DNA from: CAVYVZ01 sp963772065
GTDB lineage: Bacteria > Acidobacteriota > Vicinamibacteria > Vicinamibacterales > UBA2999
NCBI GenBank assembly: GCA_963772065.1
Contig: CAVYVZ010000010.1
Coordinates: forward strand, 1 to 64,000
Direction: 5' to 3'
Length of the DNA: 64,000 bases
In this document: in pieces, positions 36,836-48,671 of the stretch
Position numbering within the stretch: position 1 is the first letter of the stretch
How the letters are laid out: the number at the start of each line of letters is the position of its first letter
Translations under genes and position numbers: made by a program
Notes under the pieces: generated by a model
Database searches by the model: none
Told to the model about the DNA's origin: nothing
The model's input: only the letters and a program-made list of their open reading frames with translations

Positions 36836-37826
36836 CTACCAGAGCTCGTTGCCGCTGCGCCTTCCTTCCTCGAACGCCGTCACATTCTCGAGCGTGGTTT
36901 CGCTGATCGCGCGGAGCGCCTCACGGGTGAAAAACGCCTGGTGTGCGGTGACCACGACGTTCGGAAACGTCAGCAATCGGGAAAACACGTCGTCCCGGAT
37001 CACATGCGACGAGAGGTCCTGGAAGAACAACCCTTCCTCCTCCTGGTACACGTCCAGCCCCAGGTAGCCGATGTGTCCCGCCTTCAGTCCCGCGATCAGG
37101 GCCGAAGTATCCACGAGTGCGCCGCGGCCGGTGTTGACGATCATGACGCCGGGATTCATCCGAGCGATGGCAGCGGCATCCACCATGTGCCTCGTCTGCT
37201 CGGTCAGAGGCGTGTGCAGCGTGATGATGTCGCAGCGCGGCCACAGCTCCGGCAGCGCGACGTAGTCGACGCCCATGGCGCGGCACTCCTCGTTCGGCGC
37301 CGTGTCGTACGCAACCAGCCGGCATCCAAAGCCGCTCAGGATGCGGGCGACGATCGTGCCGATCTTCCCTGTGCCGACAACACCGACGGTGCGGCCATGG
37401 AGATCGAATCCCAGCAGGCCGTCCAGCGAGAAATTGCCCTCCCGCACGCGCGCGTAGGCGCGATGGATTTTGCGATTCAAGGTCAGGATGAGAGCGACTG
37501 TGTGCTCCGCCACCGCATACGGCGAGTACACCGGCACGCGCGAGACGGTGAGACCGAGCTCCCGCGCTTTGACGAGGTCGACGTGATTGAAGCCGGCTGA
37601 CCGGAGCGCGATCATGCGCGTCCCGCCGGCAGCCAGATCGGTCAGCACGGCTGCATCGAGCTGGTCGTTCACGAACGCGCACACGGCGGGATGGCCGTGC
37701 GCAAGCGCGACTCGTCGCCGCCGTCAGGCGGGCCTCGATGTAGTGCAGATCGTGACGGCTGCCAGTATTGGCCGCGTCAAAGAACTCCCGGTCGAATCGA
37801 TGCGTGCCAAAGAACGCCACGTGCAT
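36836..37826 (-). CDS. D-lactate dehydrogenase-like 2-hydroxyacid dehydrogenase, one frameshift
   Basis: About 330 residues. MHVAFFGTHRFDREFFDAAN starts the protein (start at 37826). A one-base shift near 37708 joins it to HPAVCAFVNDQLDAAVL. The Rossmann motif is VGVVGTGKIGTIVARILSGF; catalytic residues are Arg in MIALRSAGFNHVD and MIVNTGRGALVD, Glu in LDVYQEEEG and His in VVTAHQAFFT. The pattern fits NAD-dependent D-LDH (pyruvate to D-lactate) better than phosphoglycerate dehydrogenase. Convergent with the CRTAC1-like gene, three bases apart. Confidence 0.88.
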
Positions 37827-38022
37827 GTGAATGCCGCCCTTCCACAGCAGGAAAATCTACGCCGGTATGTACCTTGATGGACCACCGTGTTGTTACATGG
37901 TGTGCCAACTCGCGACACATTCAGTGCAGTGCCGGGCGCAGCCGAATCCTCTCAACACATTCTCCGGCAGCCAGTTGAGCCGCGCGGTCGAAACTGGTCC
38001 TGGCCTTGCTCCCCCAGGCCCC

Positions 38023-40900
38023 GTGGCTCGACGTGTCGAACGCGCTCCCGGTGTAATCGTCGCCTTCGGAGCGCTCGCCATCGGGGCGGGAATGCTGCTC
38101 GCGTTCTCGGGCCGGCTGGAGCCGGACCGGCCGCTTGAGTTCGCCGCCCTGATCCTCGCCGCGATTGTCACCTCGTTGCTCGCGAAGCAGCAGCCGCTCT
38201 CCTTCATCATCGACTTCACCTCGTTGCTCCTCTTCGGTCCAGGTGCGACGATGATCGTCGCGGTCGCCGGATCGGTCGACGCAGGGCTTCACTGATTCCA
38301 GTCGCACGGATGGGAATCGACGAACGCTCTTCAGCGCTGTCGCCGCCGTCGTCGCGATACAGGCCGCGGGCCTGGTACATCGTGCGCTCGGCGGAACGAT
38401 CGGCCACTTCGTCTGGCCGGTGCAGGGAGTACCAATCGCGGCGGCCGTGGTCGCGTACTACGTCGTCCGGAGCACATCGACAGAGATCGTGGCGCCGCTC
38501 CTCGCGAGGCAGCCAGTCAATCTCGGGTGGCCGACGCACGCGCTCCGCGAGTGTCCGATGTACTTCGTCGGTGCCGGCATCGCTGTAGGACTCGTCGAGT
38601 TGATCCGTCACCGAATGTGGGAAGTCCTGCCGGTCGCCGCGGTGCCGCTCTATTTCGCCTACCGGGCGCACTGCGACCACGCGAGCCGGCTCGAAGACGA
38701 GCGCCGGCGTCGCGAGGTGATGGACTCGTTGGATCAGGGTATGGCCGTCATCGACGACAACGGACTGGTGACGCTCTGGAACGAGACTCTCGAGCGGATC
38801 GTCGGTTGCCCGTGCGATCGCGCGCTGGGCCGCTCAATCACGAGCGCGCTCCCGGTCCTGAGCACTACCGAGCTTCCACGAGCGATCAACGATACCTTGA
38901 AGGATCGAACGCCTCGGACTCTCTCGCACCTTGCGCTGTCTTCGGCGGCGGATACGCGGATACTGCACGTCAAAGTCGTTCCCGTCGCGGGCGGCGTCAC
39001 GCTGCTCTGGCAGGACGTCACCGAACGGACGCGCGAGGAGCAGGAGCTCAAGCGAAGCCAGGAGCGGCTCGCGCTCGCGGCGGAAGGCGCGAATGACGGC
39101 TTGTGGGAGTGCGATCTTCGAACCCAGGAGTTCTACTTCTCCGGCCGGTGGAGGGCGATGCTCGGCCTGCCCGTCGCCGGAGGCGTGGGCGGCCCCGCGG
39201 ATTGGCTCGACCGCGTCCATCCTGACGATGTCGCTGGCCTCAAGGATTCGCTCAAGGCGCATGTCTCCGGCAAGACAGACTATTTTCAGCACGAGCATCG
39301 GATCCGGCACGAGGACGGCACGTACCGATGGTTCCTGTGCCGCGGCGTCGCGGCGGCCGCCGCGGGGCGGCGCGCGGCCCGCATCGCGGGATCGCTGACC
39401 GACACGACGGAGCGGGTCATCGCGCAGGAGCGCCTGCGCAACGCGGGCTTCCTCGACCCGCTGACGGGCCTCCCGAACCGCGCAGACTTCGTCGCGGGAC
39501 TGGGCCGACGGCTCGACGAATTCAAGCAGCGCCGCAGCGACGAGCGGTTCGCGGTGCTCTACCTCGATCTCGACCGCTTCAAGGTGGTCAACGACAGCCT
39601 CGGCCACCTGGTGGGCGATGAGCTCCTCGTCGCGGTGTCGCGGCGACTCGAGGCGTGTCTGCGGCAAGGAGACTCTCTTGCCCGGCTGGGCGGCGACGAG
39701 TTCGCCATTCTCCTGAACGAGGTGGGCGACGAGCGGCAGGCGAACGCCATCGCCTTCCGGATTCAGAAAGCGCTGAGCGCGCCGCTGCTGGTGGGCGGAC
39801 GTGAAGTGTTCACCTCGGCCAGCATCGGCATCGCCTTCGGCCAGGCGCAGTACGCCAACCCTGACGAGATCATGCGCGACGCCGACACCGCGATGTATCA
39901 CGCCAAGGCGCACGGCAAGGCGCGGCACGAGCTCTTCGATGCCGACATGCGCGCGCGCACGCGCGACCGGCTCGACCTCGAGAGCGATCTGCGCCACGCG
40001 GTCGACGGCAACAACTTCGAGGTGCACTATCAGCCGATCGTCTCGCTCGCCTCGGGGATGTGCGTGGGGTTCGAGTCGCTGATTCGATGGACGCGCAACG
40101 GCGAGGCGGTCTCACCCGCCACGTTCATTCCGATGGCGGAGGAGCTGGGCCTCATCGAGCCGGTCGGCACGTGGGTGCTCCAGCAGGCGTGCCAGACGTT
40201 TGCGGACTGGCAACGACGATTCCCCGAGGGCGGACTCGACTACATCACGGTCAACGTGTCGAGCCGGCAGCTCATGCAGCACAACTTTCTCTCGATCGTC
40301 GAGCAGGCGGTTCAGAAAGCCGGATTGAAACCGTGCGACCTCCGCCTCGAGATCACGGAGACCGCGCTGATGGACAGCCCGAACTCCGCCGCGGAGGTCC
40401 TGCGCGAGCTGCGCGACTTCGGCGTCAAGATTTACCTCGACGACTTCGGTACCGGCTACTCGTCGCTGAGCCACCTGCACAAACTGCCGGTAGACGCGCT
40501 CAAAATCGATCGCTCGTTCGTCCGCAGCCTGGTCCTTCCCGACCGTCCGGCGATCGTCGAGAGCATTCTGGCGCTCGCGCGAACGCTGAACACCAGCGTG
40601 GTCGCCGAAGGGATCGAGAGCGACGTGCAGGCCCGCGAGCTGGAGCGCCTCGGGTGCACGCACGCGCAGGGTTTCCTGTTCTCGCGTCCGCTGTCGACGC
40701 GATCCGCCGAGGAGCTGCTCATCGTCAACCAGGCCCTCGGACCGAAGGGCGTCCGGCGATTCGACGGCATCGCCCCGACCGCGCAGCAACCGGAGTACTA
40801 CACGTCGAAACCCTTCGAGTGGCCGGAGCACATCCGCACGAAAGCACTCGCGGTCGAAAGCTCGACGCCCCGCGCGATCGCCGACCTTCTGCGCGCCTGA
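38023..40900 (+). CDS. Membrane GGDEF/EAL protein with two PAS domains, one frameshift
   Basis: About 959 residues from GTG 38023. Several membrane helices (GVIVAFGALAIGAGMLLAFS, FAALILAAIVTSLLA, VPIAAAVVAYYVV) are broken by a shift near 38278. PAS 1 follows (MDSLDQGMAVIDDNGLVTLW), then PAS 2 of PAS_3 type (GANDGLWECDLRTQEFYFSG, HRIRHEDGTYRWFL). GGDEF is intact (RLGGDEFAILLNEV) with LDPLTGLPNRADF before it. The EAL part has ESL in place of EAL (CVGFESLIRW) but keeps NVSSRQL, EITETALMD, LDDFGTGYSS, KIDRSFV and VVAEGIE. Makes and/or degrades c-di-GMP. Confidence 0.88.
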
Positions 40901-40985
40901 CAACATCAGCCCTGGGCTGACCAGTGTGCAGTTCCGCTGGCGGCTGGCGAGCTTCGCGCCGATAAGCGAAGGCGTAGGACCATCC

Positions 40986-41891
40986 GTGAACGCACTTCGC
41001 CTACGCGTGGCCATGTTTGCAGGGATTTTGGCCTCCTGCGCCGCCCTCGGCGCGGCGCAAGAGCCGGAGTGGGTCACCGCTCTCCGGACAAAGGCGCAGG
41101 CCGGCGAGATCAGGTCGCAGTATCAGCTCGGAGAAGCGTACGAATCAGGCGCCGAGGGCGTACAACCCAACCTGCGAATGGCGCTCCTTTGGTTCCGGCG
41201 TGCGGCCGAAGCGGGCGATCCGCAGGCGCAGAGCGCGTTCGGCGCGATGCATGCCTTTGGAAAGGGAACCCCCGTAGACCACGCCACCGCGGCAATCTGG
41301 TACCGAAAAGCAGCGGACCAGGGGGATGCGAGAGGTCAGAACAACCTTGGCGAGGCGCTGGCCAGAGGTTTGGGGATCACCACGAACTACAAAGAGGCGG
41401 TCGTCTGGTACCGGCGCGCCGCTGAAAAAGGATATCCGCCCGCGATGGCCAACCTCGGATACATGTACGAGCATGGCCGGGGCGTGCAGCAGGATTCCGT
41501 GCAGGCGGTGAAATGGTTTCACAGCGCGGCCGACCTTGGCGACGCGCAGGCCCAATACAACCTCGCGCTGGCCTACAAGGACGGCGCGGGCGTGGCGCAG
41601 GATCGGATGCAGGCGATGCGCTGGTGCCGTCAGGCGGCGGACCAGGGGTTTGCGAGAGCTGCATACGCGCTGGGCGTGAGCTACCGCGATGGGTACGTCG
41701 TCGCTCCCGATCTCGCGGACGCCTTCGCGTGGTTCACCGTGGCGGCCGCGCGCGCCTCGGACAACGAGGCTCCTGAATTCGCGGCGGCACGCGACGCGGT
41801 GGCGGCGAAACTCTCGGCGCCGCAGACGTCGTCCGCTCAGCAGCGCGCAAAGACGATCCTCGACTCGATTCACGCTTCGAAACAGCAGTAG
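40986..41891 (+). CDS. Secreted Sel1-like repeat protein
   Basis: About 301 residues from GTG 40986, chosen because it opens a signal peptide (NALRLRVAMFAGILASCAAL, then GAAQEP). About six Sel1-like repeats of 36 residues follow: QYQLGEAYESGAEGVQPN, AFGAMHAFGKGTPVDHATA, NLGEALARGLGITTNYKEAV, NLGYMYEHGRGVQQDSVQAV, YNLALAYKDGAGVAQDRMQA and ALGVSYRDGYVVAPDLADAF. Such alpha-solenoids bind partner proteins in the periplasm. Lies between a c-di-GMP gene and a signalling operon in the same direction. Confidence 0.85.
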   Translation: MNALRLRVAMFAGILASCAALGAAQEPEWVTALRTKAQAGEIRSQYQLGEAYESGAEGVQPNLRMALLWFRRAAEAGDPQAQSAFGAMHAFGKGTPVDHATAAIWYRKAADQGDARGQNNLGEALARGLGITTNYKEAVVWYRRAAEKGYPPAMANLGYMYEHGRGVQQDSVQAVKWFHSAADLGDAQAQYNLALAYKDGAGVAQDRMQAMRWCRQAADQGFARAAYALGVSYRDGYVVAPDLADAFAWFTVAAARASDNEAPEFAAARDAVAAKLSAPQTSSAQQRAKTILDSIHASKQQ

Positions 41892-42088
41892 ACCGCGTGC
41901 TCTGCGCCTTGTGTGCGCACGCGTGCGGCTGCACAGGGGTGGAGTGTGCGGATGCGGACGGCGACCTGCAAGACGCGCGATTCTTCAGCAAAAACCGGTG
42001 TTGTGCGGCGCACGGCTCGGGCATTCGCCTTGCACAGCTCTGGGCCGATGCACAGCACGCTCATGCTGCACGTCTGCACGCTCATACG

Positions 42089-43285
42089 ATGAACATCCTG
42101 CTGAACGTGGCGTCGGCGGTGGTTCTCGCGCTGTTGACGTGGGTCATGGTGTCGGCGTTCAGGCAGCTGCGTGCGCTGAAACAATTGCGAGCCGATCTCG
42201 TGGCCGCCACGGCTGCGAGGGACGCCTCGGAACGGAAACACCGGGAGATTCTCGACCGCTCGCTGCAAGGGTTCTACCAGGTCACCACCGACGGACGCTT
42301 TCTCTCGGCCAATCCGACGATGGCGAGAATCCTCGGCTACGACCATGTCGACGCGCTGCTCGCGGAAACGCCGGGCGCGTGCGAGCGAATGTCCGTCGAG
42401 GCCTCTCACCACAAGGAATTCTCGCGGCTGATGGACACGCAGGGATTCGTGTCCGGCTTCGAAAGCGCGCTTCGCCGCCGCGACGGCCGCGTGATCTGGG
42501 TGACTCAAACCGCGCGGAAGGTGACCGACGAACACGGCCGGGCGTACCTCGAGGGATTCATCGACGACATCACCTCCCGCAAGGAGGCCGAGCAGATCAA
42601 GGCCGACTTCATCTCGTTCGTGACGCACCAGCTGCGCACGCCGCTCGCCGGCATCCGCTGGATGCTGGAGCTTGCGGAACAGGGTCAGCTCGATGGCGAG
42701 ACCGCGTCGTGCGTGGAGGACGCGCGGCTGTCGGCGGAACGGCTGATCGCCCTCGTGAACGATCTGCTCGACGTGGCCCGGCTCGAGAGCGGGCGCGTGC
42801 TGACGGCGGCCGAACCAACCATCATCGCCGACGTCGCACTCCAGGTAATCAAGGAAGTGGCGCCGCTTGCCGCCGCCAGAGAGCAGCAGATCACCGTCAG
42901 CACCGATCCGGTGCCGCCGGTCCTCGTGGATCCACAGCTCGCTCGTCAGGCCGTCCTGAACTTCCTGTCGAACGCCATCAAGTACACACCGCACGGCGGG
43001 GCCATTCACATCGCCGCCGTTCACGACGGCGACGCCGTGCGCCTGTCGGTGCGCGACACTGGCATCGGCGTGCCGTCAGCCGCTCAGCCGAGGCTGTTCG
43101 AGAAGTTCTTCCGCGCGGACAACGCGCAGATCGTCGACACGGAAGGCACGGGACTCGGCCTGTACCTGGTGCGCCTGATCGCCGTGCGTGCGGGTGGCGC
43201 TGTGGCATGCGAATCGAGCGAGGGCGAAGGCAGCACGTTCACCCTGACGCTTCCCGTGGCGCAGGAGAGGCAGGCGGTCGCATGA
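42089..43285 (+). CDS. PAS-domain sensor histidine kinase
   Basis: 398 residues from ATG 42089; the open frame upstream (from 41897) is not needed. TM segment 1-22 (NILLNVASAVVLALLTWVMV), short coiled coil, PAS at about 50-170 (HREILDRSLQGFYQVTTDGR, FEGFIDDITSRKEAE-type C-cap), then H-box FVTHQLRTPLAGIRWML, N-box NFLSNAIKYTPHGG, G1 RDTGIGVP and G2 EGTGLGLYLVRLI. Its TGA overlaps the ATG of the next receiver. Likely phosphorylates one or both of the following receivers. Confidence 0.9.
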   Translation: MNILLNVASAVVLALLTWVMVSAFRQLRALKQLRADLVAATAARDASERKHREILDRSLQGFYQVTTDGRFLSANPTMARILGYDHVDALLAETPGACERMSVEASHHKEFSRLMDTQGFVSGFESALRRRDGRVIWVTQTARKVTDEHGRAYLEGFIDDITSRKEAEQIKADFISFVTHQLRTPLAGIRWMLELAEQGQLDGETASCVEDARLSAERLIALVNDLLDVARLESGRVLTAAEPTIIADVALQVIKEVAPLAAAREQQITVSTDPVPPVLVDPQLARQAVLNFLSNAIKYTPHGGAIHIAAVHDGDAVRLSVRDTGIGVPSAAQPRLFEKFFRADNAQIVDTEGTGLGLYLVRLIAVRAGGAVACESSEGEGSTFTLTLPVAQERQAVA

Positions 43286-43662
43286 CACCGCGCACGATTC
43301 TGCTCGCCGAAGACGACCGTTTTCTCCGCCGAGCGGCGGAGGTCACATTGAAGCAGCGAGGGTTCAACGTGTTACTGGCGTGCGACGGTCAGGAGGCGCT
43401 CGACATGGCGCGCGCCTACCAGCCTGACCTGCTCCTGCTCGACCTGCTGATGCCTCGCAAGACGGGCATGGAGGTGCTCACGGAGCTGCGCGCGCAGCCG
43501 GGCACGCGCGACATCCGCGTGCTCATCCTGTCGAACTCGTCGAAGGAGCTCGAGATGCAGAGCGCCCGAACGCTGGGGGTCGCCGGCTACTGGATCAAGG
43601 CCAACATCTCGCTGAAAGAGCTGGGCGACCGCGTGACGGCGCTGCTGGACGGACGGGCATGA
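43282..43662 (+). CDS. Stand-alone receiver-domain response regulator 1
   Basis: 126 residues, a single CheY-like domain with no effector. ILLAEDDRFLRRAAEVTLKQ supplies the acidic pair, LLLLDLLMPRKTG the phosphorylated Asp, and VLILSNSSKE and YWIKANISL the switch Ser/Thr and Lys. ATGA overlaps at both ends. About half the residues match the next receiver, so the two are recent duplicates. Confidence 0.9.
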   Translation: MTPRTILLAEDDRFLRRAAEVTLKQRGFNVLLACDGQEALDMARAYQPDLLLLDLLMPRKTGMEVLTELRAQPGTRDIRVLILSNSSKELEMQSARTLGVAGYWIKANISLKELGDRVTALLDGRA

Positions 43663-44038
43663 TGCAACCGAAGCGGATTCTGCTAGTCGAGGACGACCGA
43701 TTCCTGCGGAAGGCGGCCGAGGTGCGGCTGCGCCGTGCGGGCTACACGGTGATTACGGCCGCCGACGGCGAAGAAGCGATCGCCACGGCGAGCGCGACGC
43801 GCCCCGACCTCGTGCTGCTCGATCTCATCATGCCGCGCATGCAGGGGTTCGAGGTCCTTCGCCTGCTCCGCACGCAGCCGAACATGAAGGGCGTGCCGAT
43901 CGTCGTGCTCACGAACCTGAGTCAGGACGCCGACCGCGAGCGCGCGATGACGCACGGCGCCAACGGATATCTGATCAAGGCGAACATGTCGCTCGATGCT
44001 TTGGCCGAAGCCGTGGGTGACGCGCTGAAGGGAGCCGC

Positions 44039-44042
<4 letters not shown>
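43659..44042 (+). CDS. Stand-alone receiver-domain response regulator 2
   Basis: 127 residues, single receiver domain: ILLVEDDRFLRKAAEVRLRR, DLVLLDLIMPRMQGFEVLRL, VPIVVLTNLSQD and YLIKANMSLD. It starts at ATG 43659 or 43662. The stop overlaps the ATG of the pilB/gspE gene. With the upstream kinase it could tune the ATPase by direct binding, since neither receiver has an output domain. Confidence 0.9.
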
Positions 44043-45764
<1,722 letters not shown>

Positions 45765-45847
45765 CCGCTCGCGCTTCGCGCTCGCGGCCGGCGTTTACGT
45801 CGTCAGTGCGATCGCGACGATGCGCCAAGGCATCGACAGCGAAGCGT

Positions 45848-45902
45848 GATTGCACCAACACCGAAGCAGGATCGCACCTACATCGAAAAGCGTGATCGCA
45901 CC
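45848..45902. repeat. Short periodic GATCGCACC repeat, locus 2
   Basis: GATTGCACC at 45848 and GATCGCACC at 45870 and 45894, spacing 22 and 24, with spacers like AACACCGAAGCAG and TACATCGAAAAGCGT. It is the reverse complement of the 31669-31723 locus and lies between pilB/gspE and prfB, which converge. Confidence 0.65.
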
Positions 45903-45913
45903 GACGAGCGGAG

Positions 45914-47051
45914 TTAGTCGTCGTCTGAAGCAGGAGTCCCAAGGGTTCCGCTGGCCTTTTGCATCAGGTACAGCTTGATGAACCCGTCGAGATCCCCACC
46001 CTTCAGCACGCGGTCGACGTCGCCGACCTCCATTTTCGTACGGTGATCCTTGATCATCTGATACGGCTGCAGCACGTAGCTGCGGATCTGGCTGCCGAAG
46101 CCGATCTCCTTCTTCGCGCCGGTGATCTGCTCCATCTTCGCCTGCTGCTCTTTCATCTTCTGGTCGAAGAGCCGTGCCTTGAGGACGCGCATCGCGGAGT
46201 CGCGGTTGCGATGCTGCGACCGCTCGTTCTGGCACGAGACGACGATGCCGGTCGGGATGTGCGTGATGCGCACGGCGGAATCGGTGACGTTCACGTGCTG
46301 GCCGCCGGCCCCGCTCGATCGATACGTGTCGATGCGAAGGTCCTTCTCCTCGATCTCGACGTCGACGTCCTCGGGCAGCTCCGGCCACACGAAGACCGAC
46401 GCGAAGGACGTGTGCCGCCGGGCCGCCTGGTCGAACGGCGAGATGCGGACCAGGCGGTGGACGCCGGCCTCCGCCGACATCAGGCCGAACGTGTATTCAC
46501 CCTGAAGGGTGAACGTGGCGCTCTTGATCCCCGCTTCCTCGCCGGGCTGGTAGTCGATGATCTCGCGGCGGAATCCGCGGCGCTCGGCCCATTTGAGGTA
46601 CATGCGGAGCAGCATCTCGGCCCAGTCCTGCGACTCGGTGCCGCCCGCCCCCGGGTGAATGGTCACGATGGCGCTGGCGCGGTCGTGCTCGCCGCCGAGC
46701 ATCTTCTTCGTCTCGGCCGTTTCGACTTCCTTCTCCAGCTCGTCGAGCGCGCGGGCCAGGTCCGTCGTAACGTCCTCGCCGGCGTTGGCCCACTCGACGA
46801 GCACCGCCAGGTCGTCGCTCCGCCGCCTGAGGGAGTCGCGCAGCGTGAGATCTTCCTGCAGCCGGCGCTGCCGCTGCAGCGCCTTCTGCGCCTCCGCCTG
46901 GTTGTTCCAAAAGTCGGGAGATGAAATGCGCCGCTCGAGCTCGGTCAGCTCCTGCGGGGAGTGCGCGGCGTCAAAGATGCCTCCGCAGGTCCACGGCCCG
47001 CTTGTTCAGATCCTCGTATTGCCGCATCAGGTCTTCGAGTACCACCGCCAC
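45914..47051 (-). CDS. prfB: Peptide chain release factor 2 with programmed +1 frameshift
   Basis: Recognises UGA/UAA stop codons. GTG 47049-47051 follows GGAGG by about 6 bases. The first frame encodes VAVVLEDLMRQYEDLNKRAV and then DLRRHL before UGA at 46971-46973. A +1 shift at CUU-UGA-C continues DAAHSPQELTELERRI into the main frame. The stop-recognition motif SPF is in RISPFDQAARRHTSF and the catalytic GGQ in RSSGAGGQHVNV. About 378 residues in total. Confidence 0.93.
46970..46985 (-). promoter_or_regulatory. prfB: prfB +1 programmed frameshift site
   Basis: On the minus strand the sequence is CGGAGGCATCTTTGAC: an internal Shine-Dalgarno-like GGAGG, a three-base spacer, then CTT TGA C. 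This matches the classic prfB recoding signal (AGGGGGTATCTTTGAC in E. coli), which lets RF2 autoregulate. Confidence 0.9.
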
Positions 47052-47090
47052 GTCGCCCTCCTTCGATCGCCTACTATCGCTTTCCGACTT

Positions 47091-48635
47091 TCATCGCGTC
47101 GTGCTCCGCAGCACCAGCAGCGCCGACGCGGTCAACGCAATGGCGACATACGCGATTGCGTCTCCGATCACCGAGTAGACCGTACGGCGCGTCAGGAACC
47201 GCACCTCATCGACGAGGGTGACCTGCTCGAAGATAGCCGATCGCGTCAGCACGCGCCCGTACGGATCGACGATGCCGCTGATGCCCGTGTTGGCCGCGCG
47301 CGCAAGATAGCGGCCCTGCTCGATCGCCCGCATCGATGCCAGCTCGAAGTGCTGGTAGGGCGCGGACGAGTGTCCGTACCACCCGTCATTCGTAATCGTG
47401 GTCAGGAGCTCGCTGCCCGCCTCGACCGCCTGCCGCACGAGCGATGGATAGACTACCTCGTAGCAGATCGCGGTGCTGGCCACGTGCGCGCCGACCGGCA
47501 GCATCACCATGGATGAACCTGACGCGAACTCGGCAAAGCTTTCCACGAGCGGTGAGACGAAGTAGAGCCATGACTTGAGCGGAATGAACTCCCCGAACGG
47601 CACGAGGTGAATCTTGCGATAGACGACCGTTCGGCCGTCGGGCGCCACCTGGAATGCGGCGTTGTACAGCCGGGGGGTCGGGCCGCGTTCGAGCTGGTCG
47701 CTCCCGAACAGGATCGTCACGTTCAGCTCGCGCGCGAGATCGCGCAGCGCGGCAGCGCCACCGGCGTCCTCCTCGAACATGAAGGGCGTCGACGACTCGG
47801 GCCACAGCACGTAGTGCGCGCCCTTGCGGGCCGCCTCGCGCGTCATCGCGATGTGCGTCGTGAAAATCCGGCGCGCGTGTGCCCGATCCCATTTGTCCTC
47901 CTGCGCGATGTTTCCCTGCACGAGACCGACGCGGATCGGATCTCCCTCGCGGATCAGCGACCCCTCGCCGACCCGCCACGCGCCCCAGGTGCCCACACCG
48001 AAGACCACGGCGGCGGCGACGGCGAGCGCCTTGAAACGTTGCCGGCCGCTCACGATCATCGAGTACGCGATCACCGAGCTCACGAATGCGAGCAGCGCTG
48101 AAACGCCATACACGCCAAGCACGCTGGCCAGCTGCGCGATCGGCAGCACGGTGATCTGGCTGTTGCCGAGCGGAACCCACGGGAACCCCCCGAAGACATA
48201 CCCGCGAAAGAACTCGGTCGCCACCCAGGGCGCTGGGGCGAGCAGCACTGCCGCCGCGCCGGCGCGGACGACAAGACGCGCCGTGATGAGCGCGGCTATC
48301 GCTGGAAAGAAACCTTGGTACAGCCCGAGCAAGAGCATCCCGACGATCGCGAGCGGCAGGGGGATGCCGCCGAACTGCTGGACCACCGTCGCCGTCCAGT
48401 AGAGGGTGCCAACGAAGTACGTGGTCCCGGCGACCAGGCCGAGCGCGAACGCGCGGCGCGCGGGCTGGCCGGGCGCGCTGCCGGGCCGCTTGAACCAGCC
48501 GCTCAGTGCCACGAGCAGCGGTGCCAGCGCAATCCAGCCGAAAGCCGGATGCCCGTATTTCGGAAAGCTCAACGCGAGCAGCGCGCCGGCGAGGAGCGCC
48601 AGGAGGTAATCAGGAGAGAGGCGCAAAGACTTCAA
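47091..48635 (-). CDS. lnt: Apolipoprotein N-acyltransferase
   Basis: 514 residues. Adds the third acyl chain to lipoproteins at the inner membrane. Six to eight hydrophobic segments span residues 1-225 (YLLALLAGALLALSFPKYGH, LAIVGMLLLGLYQGFFPA). The nitrilase domain has the catalytic Glu in YVLWPESSTPF, Lys in VYRKIHLVPFGEFIP and Cys in STAICYEVVYPSLV. A final TM lies at about 490-508. Length and catalytic triad are normal. Thirty-nine bases downstream of prfB in the same direction. Confidence 0.92.
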   Translation of the reverse strand: MKSLRLSPDYLLALLAGALLALSFPKYGHPAFGWIALAPLLVALSGWFKRPGSAPGQPARRAFALGLVAGTTYFVGTLYWTATVVQQFGGIPLPLAIVGMLLLGLYQGFFPAIAALITARLVVRAGAAAVLLAPAPWVATEFFRGYVFGGFPWVPLGNSQITVLPIAQLASVLGVYGVSALLAFVSSVIAYSMIVSGRQRFKALAVAAAVVFGVGTWGAWRVGEGSLIREGDPIRVGLVQGNIAQEDKWDRAHARRIFTTHIAMTREAARKGAHYVLWPESSTPFMFEEDAGGAAALRDLARELNVTILFGSDQLERGPTPRLYNAAFQVAPDGRTVVYRKIHLVPFGEFIPLKSWLYFVSPLVESFAEFASGSSMVMLPVGAHVASTAICYEVVYPSLVRQAVEAGSELLTTITNDGWYGHSSAPYQHFELASMRAIEQGRYLARAANTGISGIVDPYGRVLTRSAIFEQVTLVDEVRFLTRRTVYSVIGDAIAYVAIALTASALLVLRSTTR

Positions 48636-48671
48636 CGCCAGCGCGGAAACACAGTGTCATGCAATGGGCAC

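Noticed and set aside
41897..42088. N-terminal extension of the PAS kinase
   Set aside because: The extra 64 codons are Cys/His-rich with no domain; ATG 42089 directly opens a membrane segment, the usual start for such kinases.
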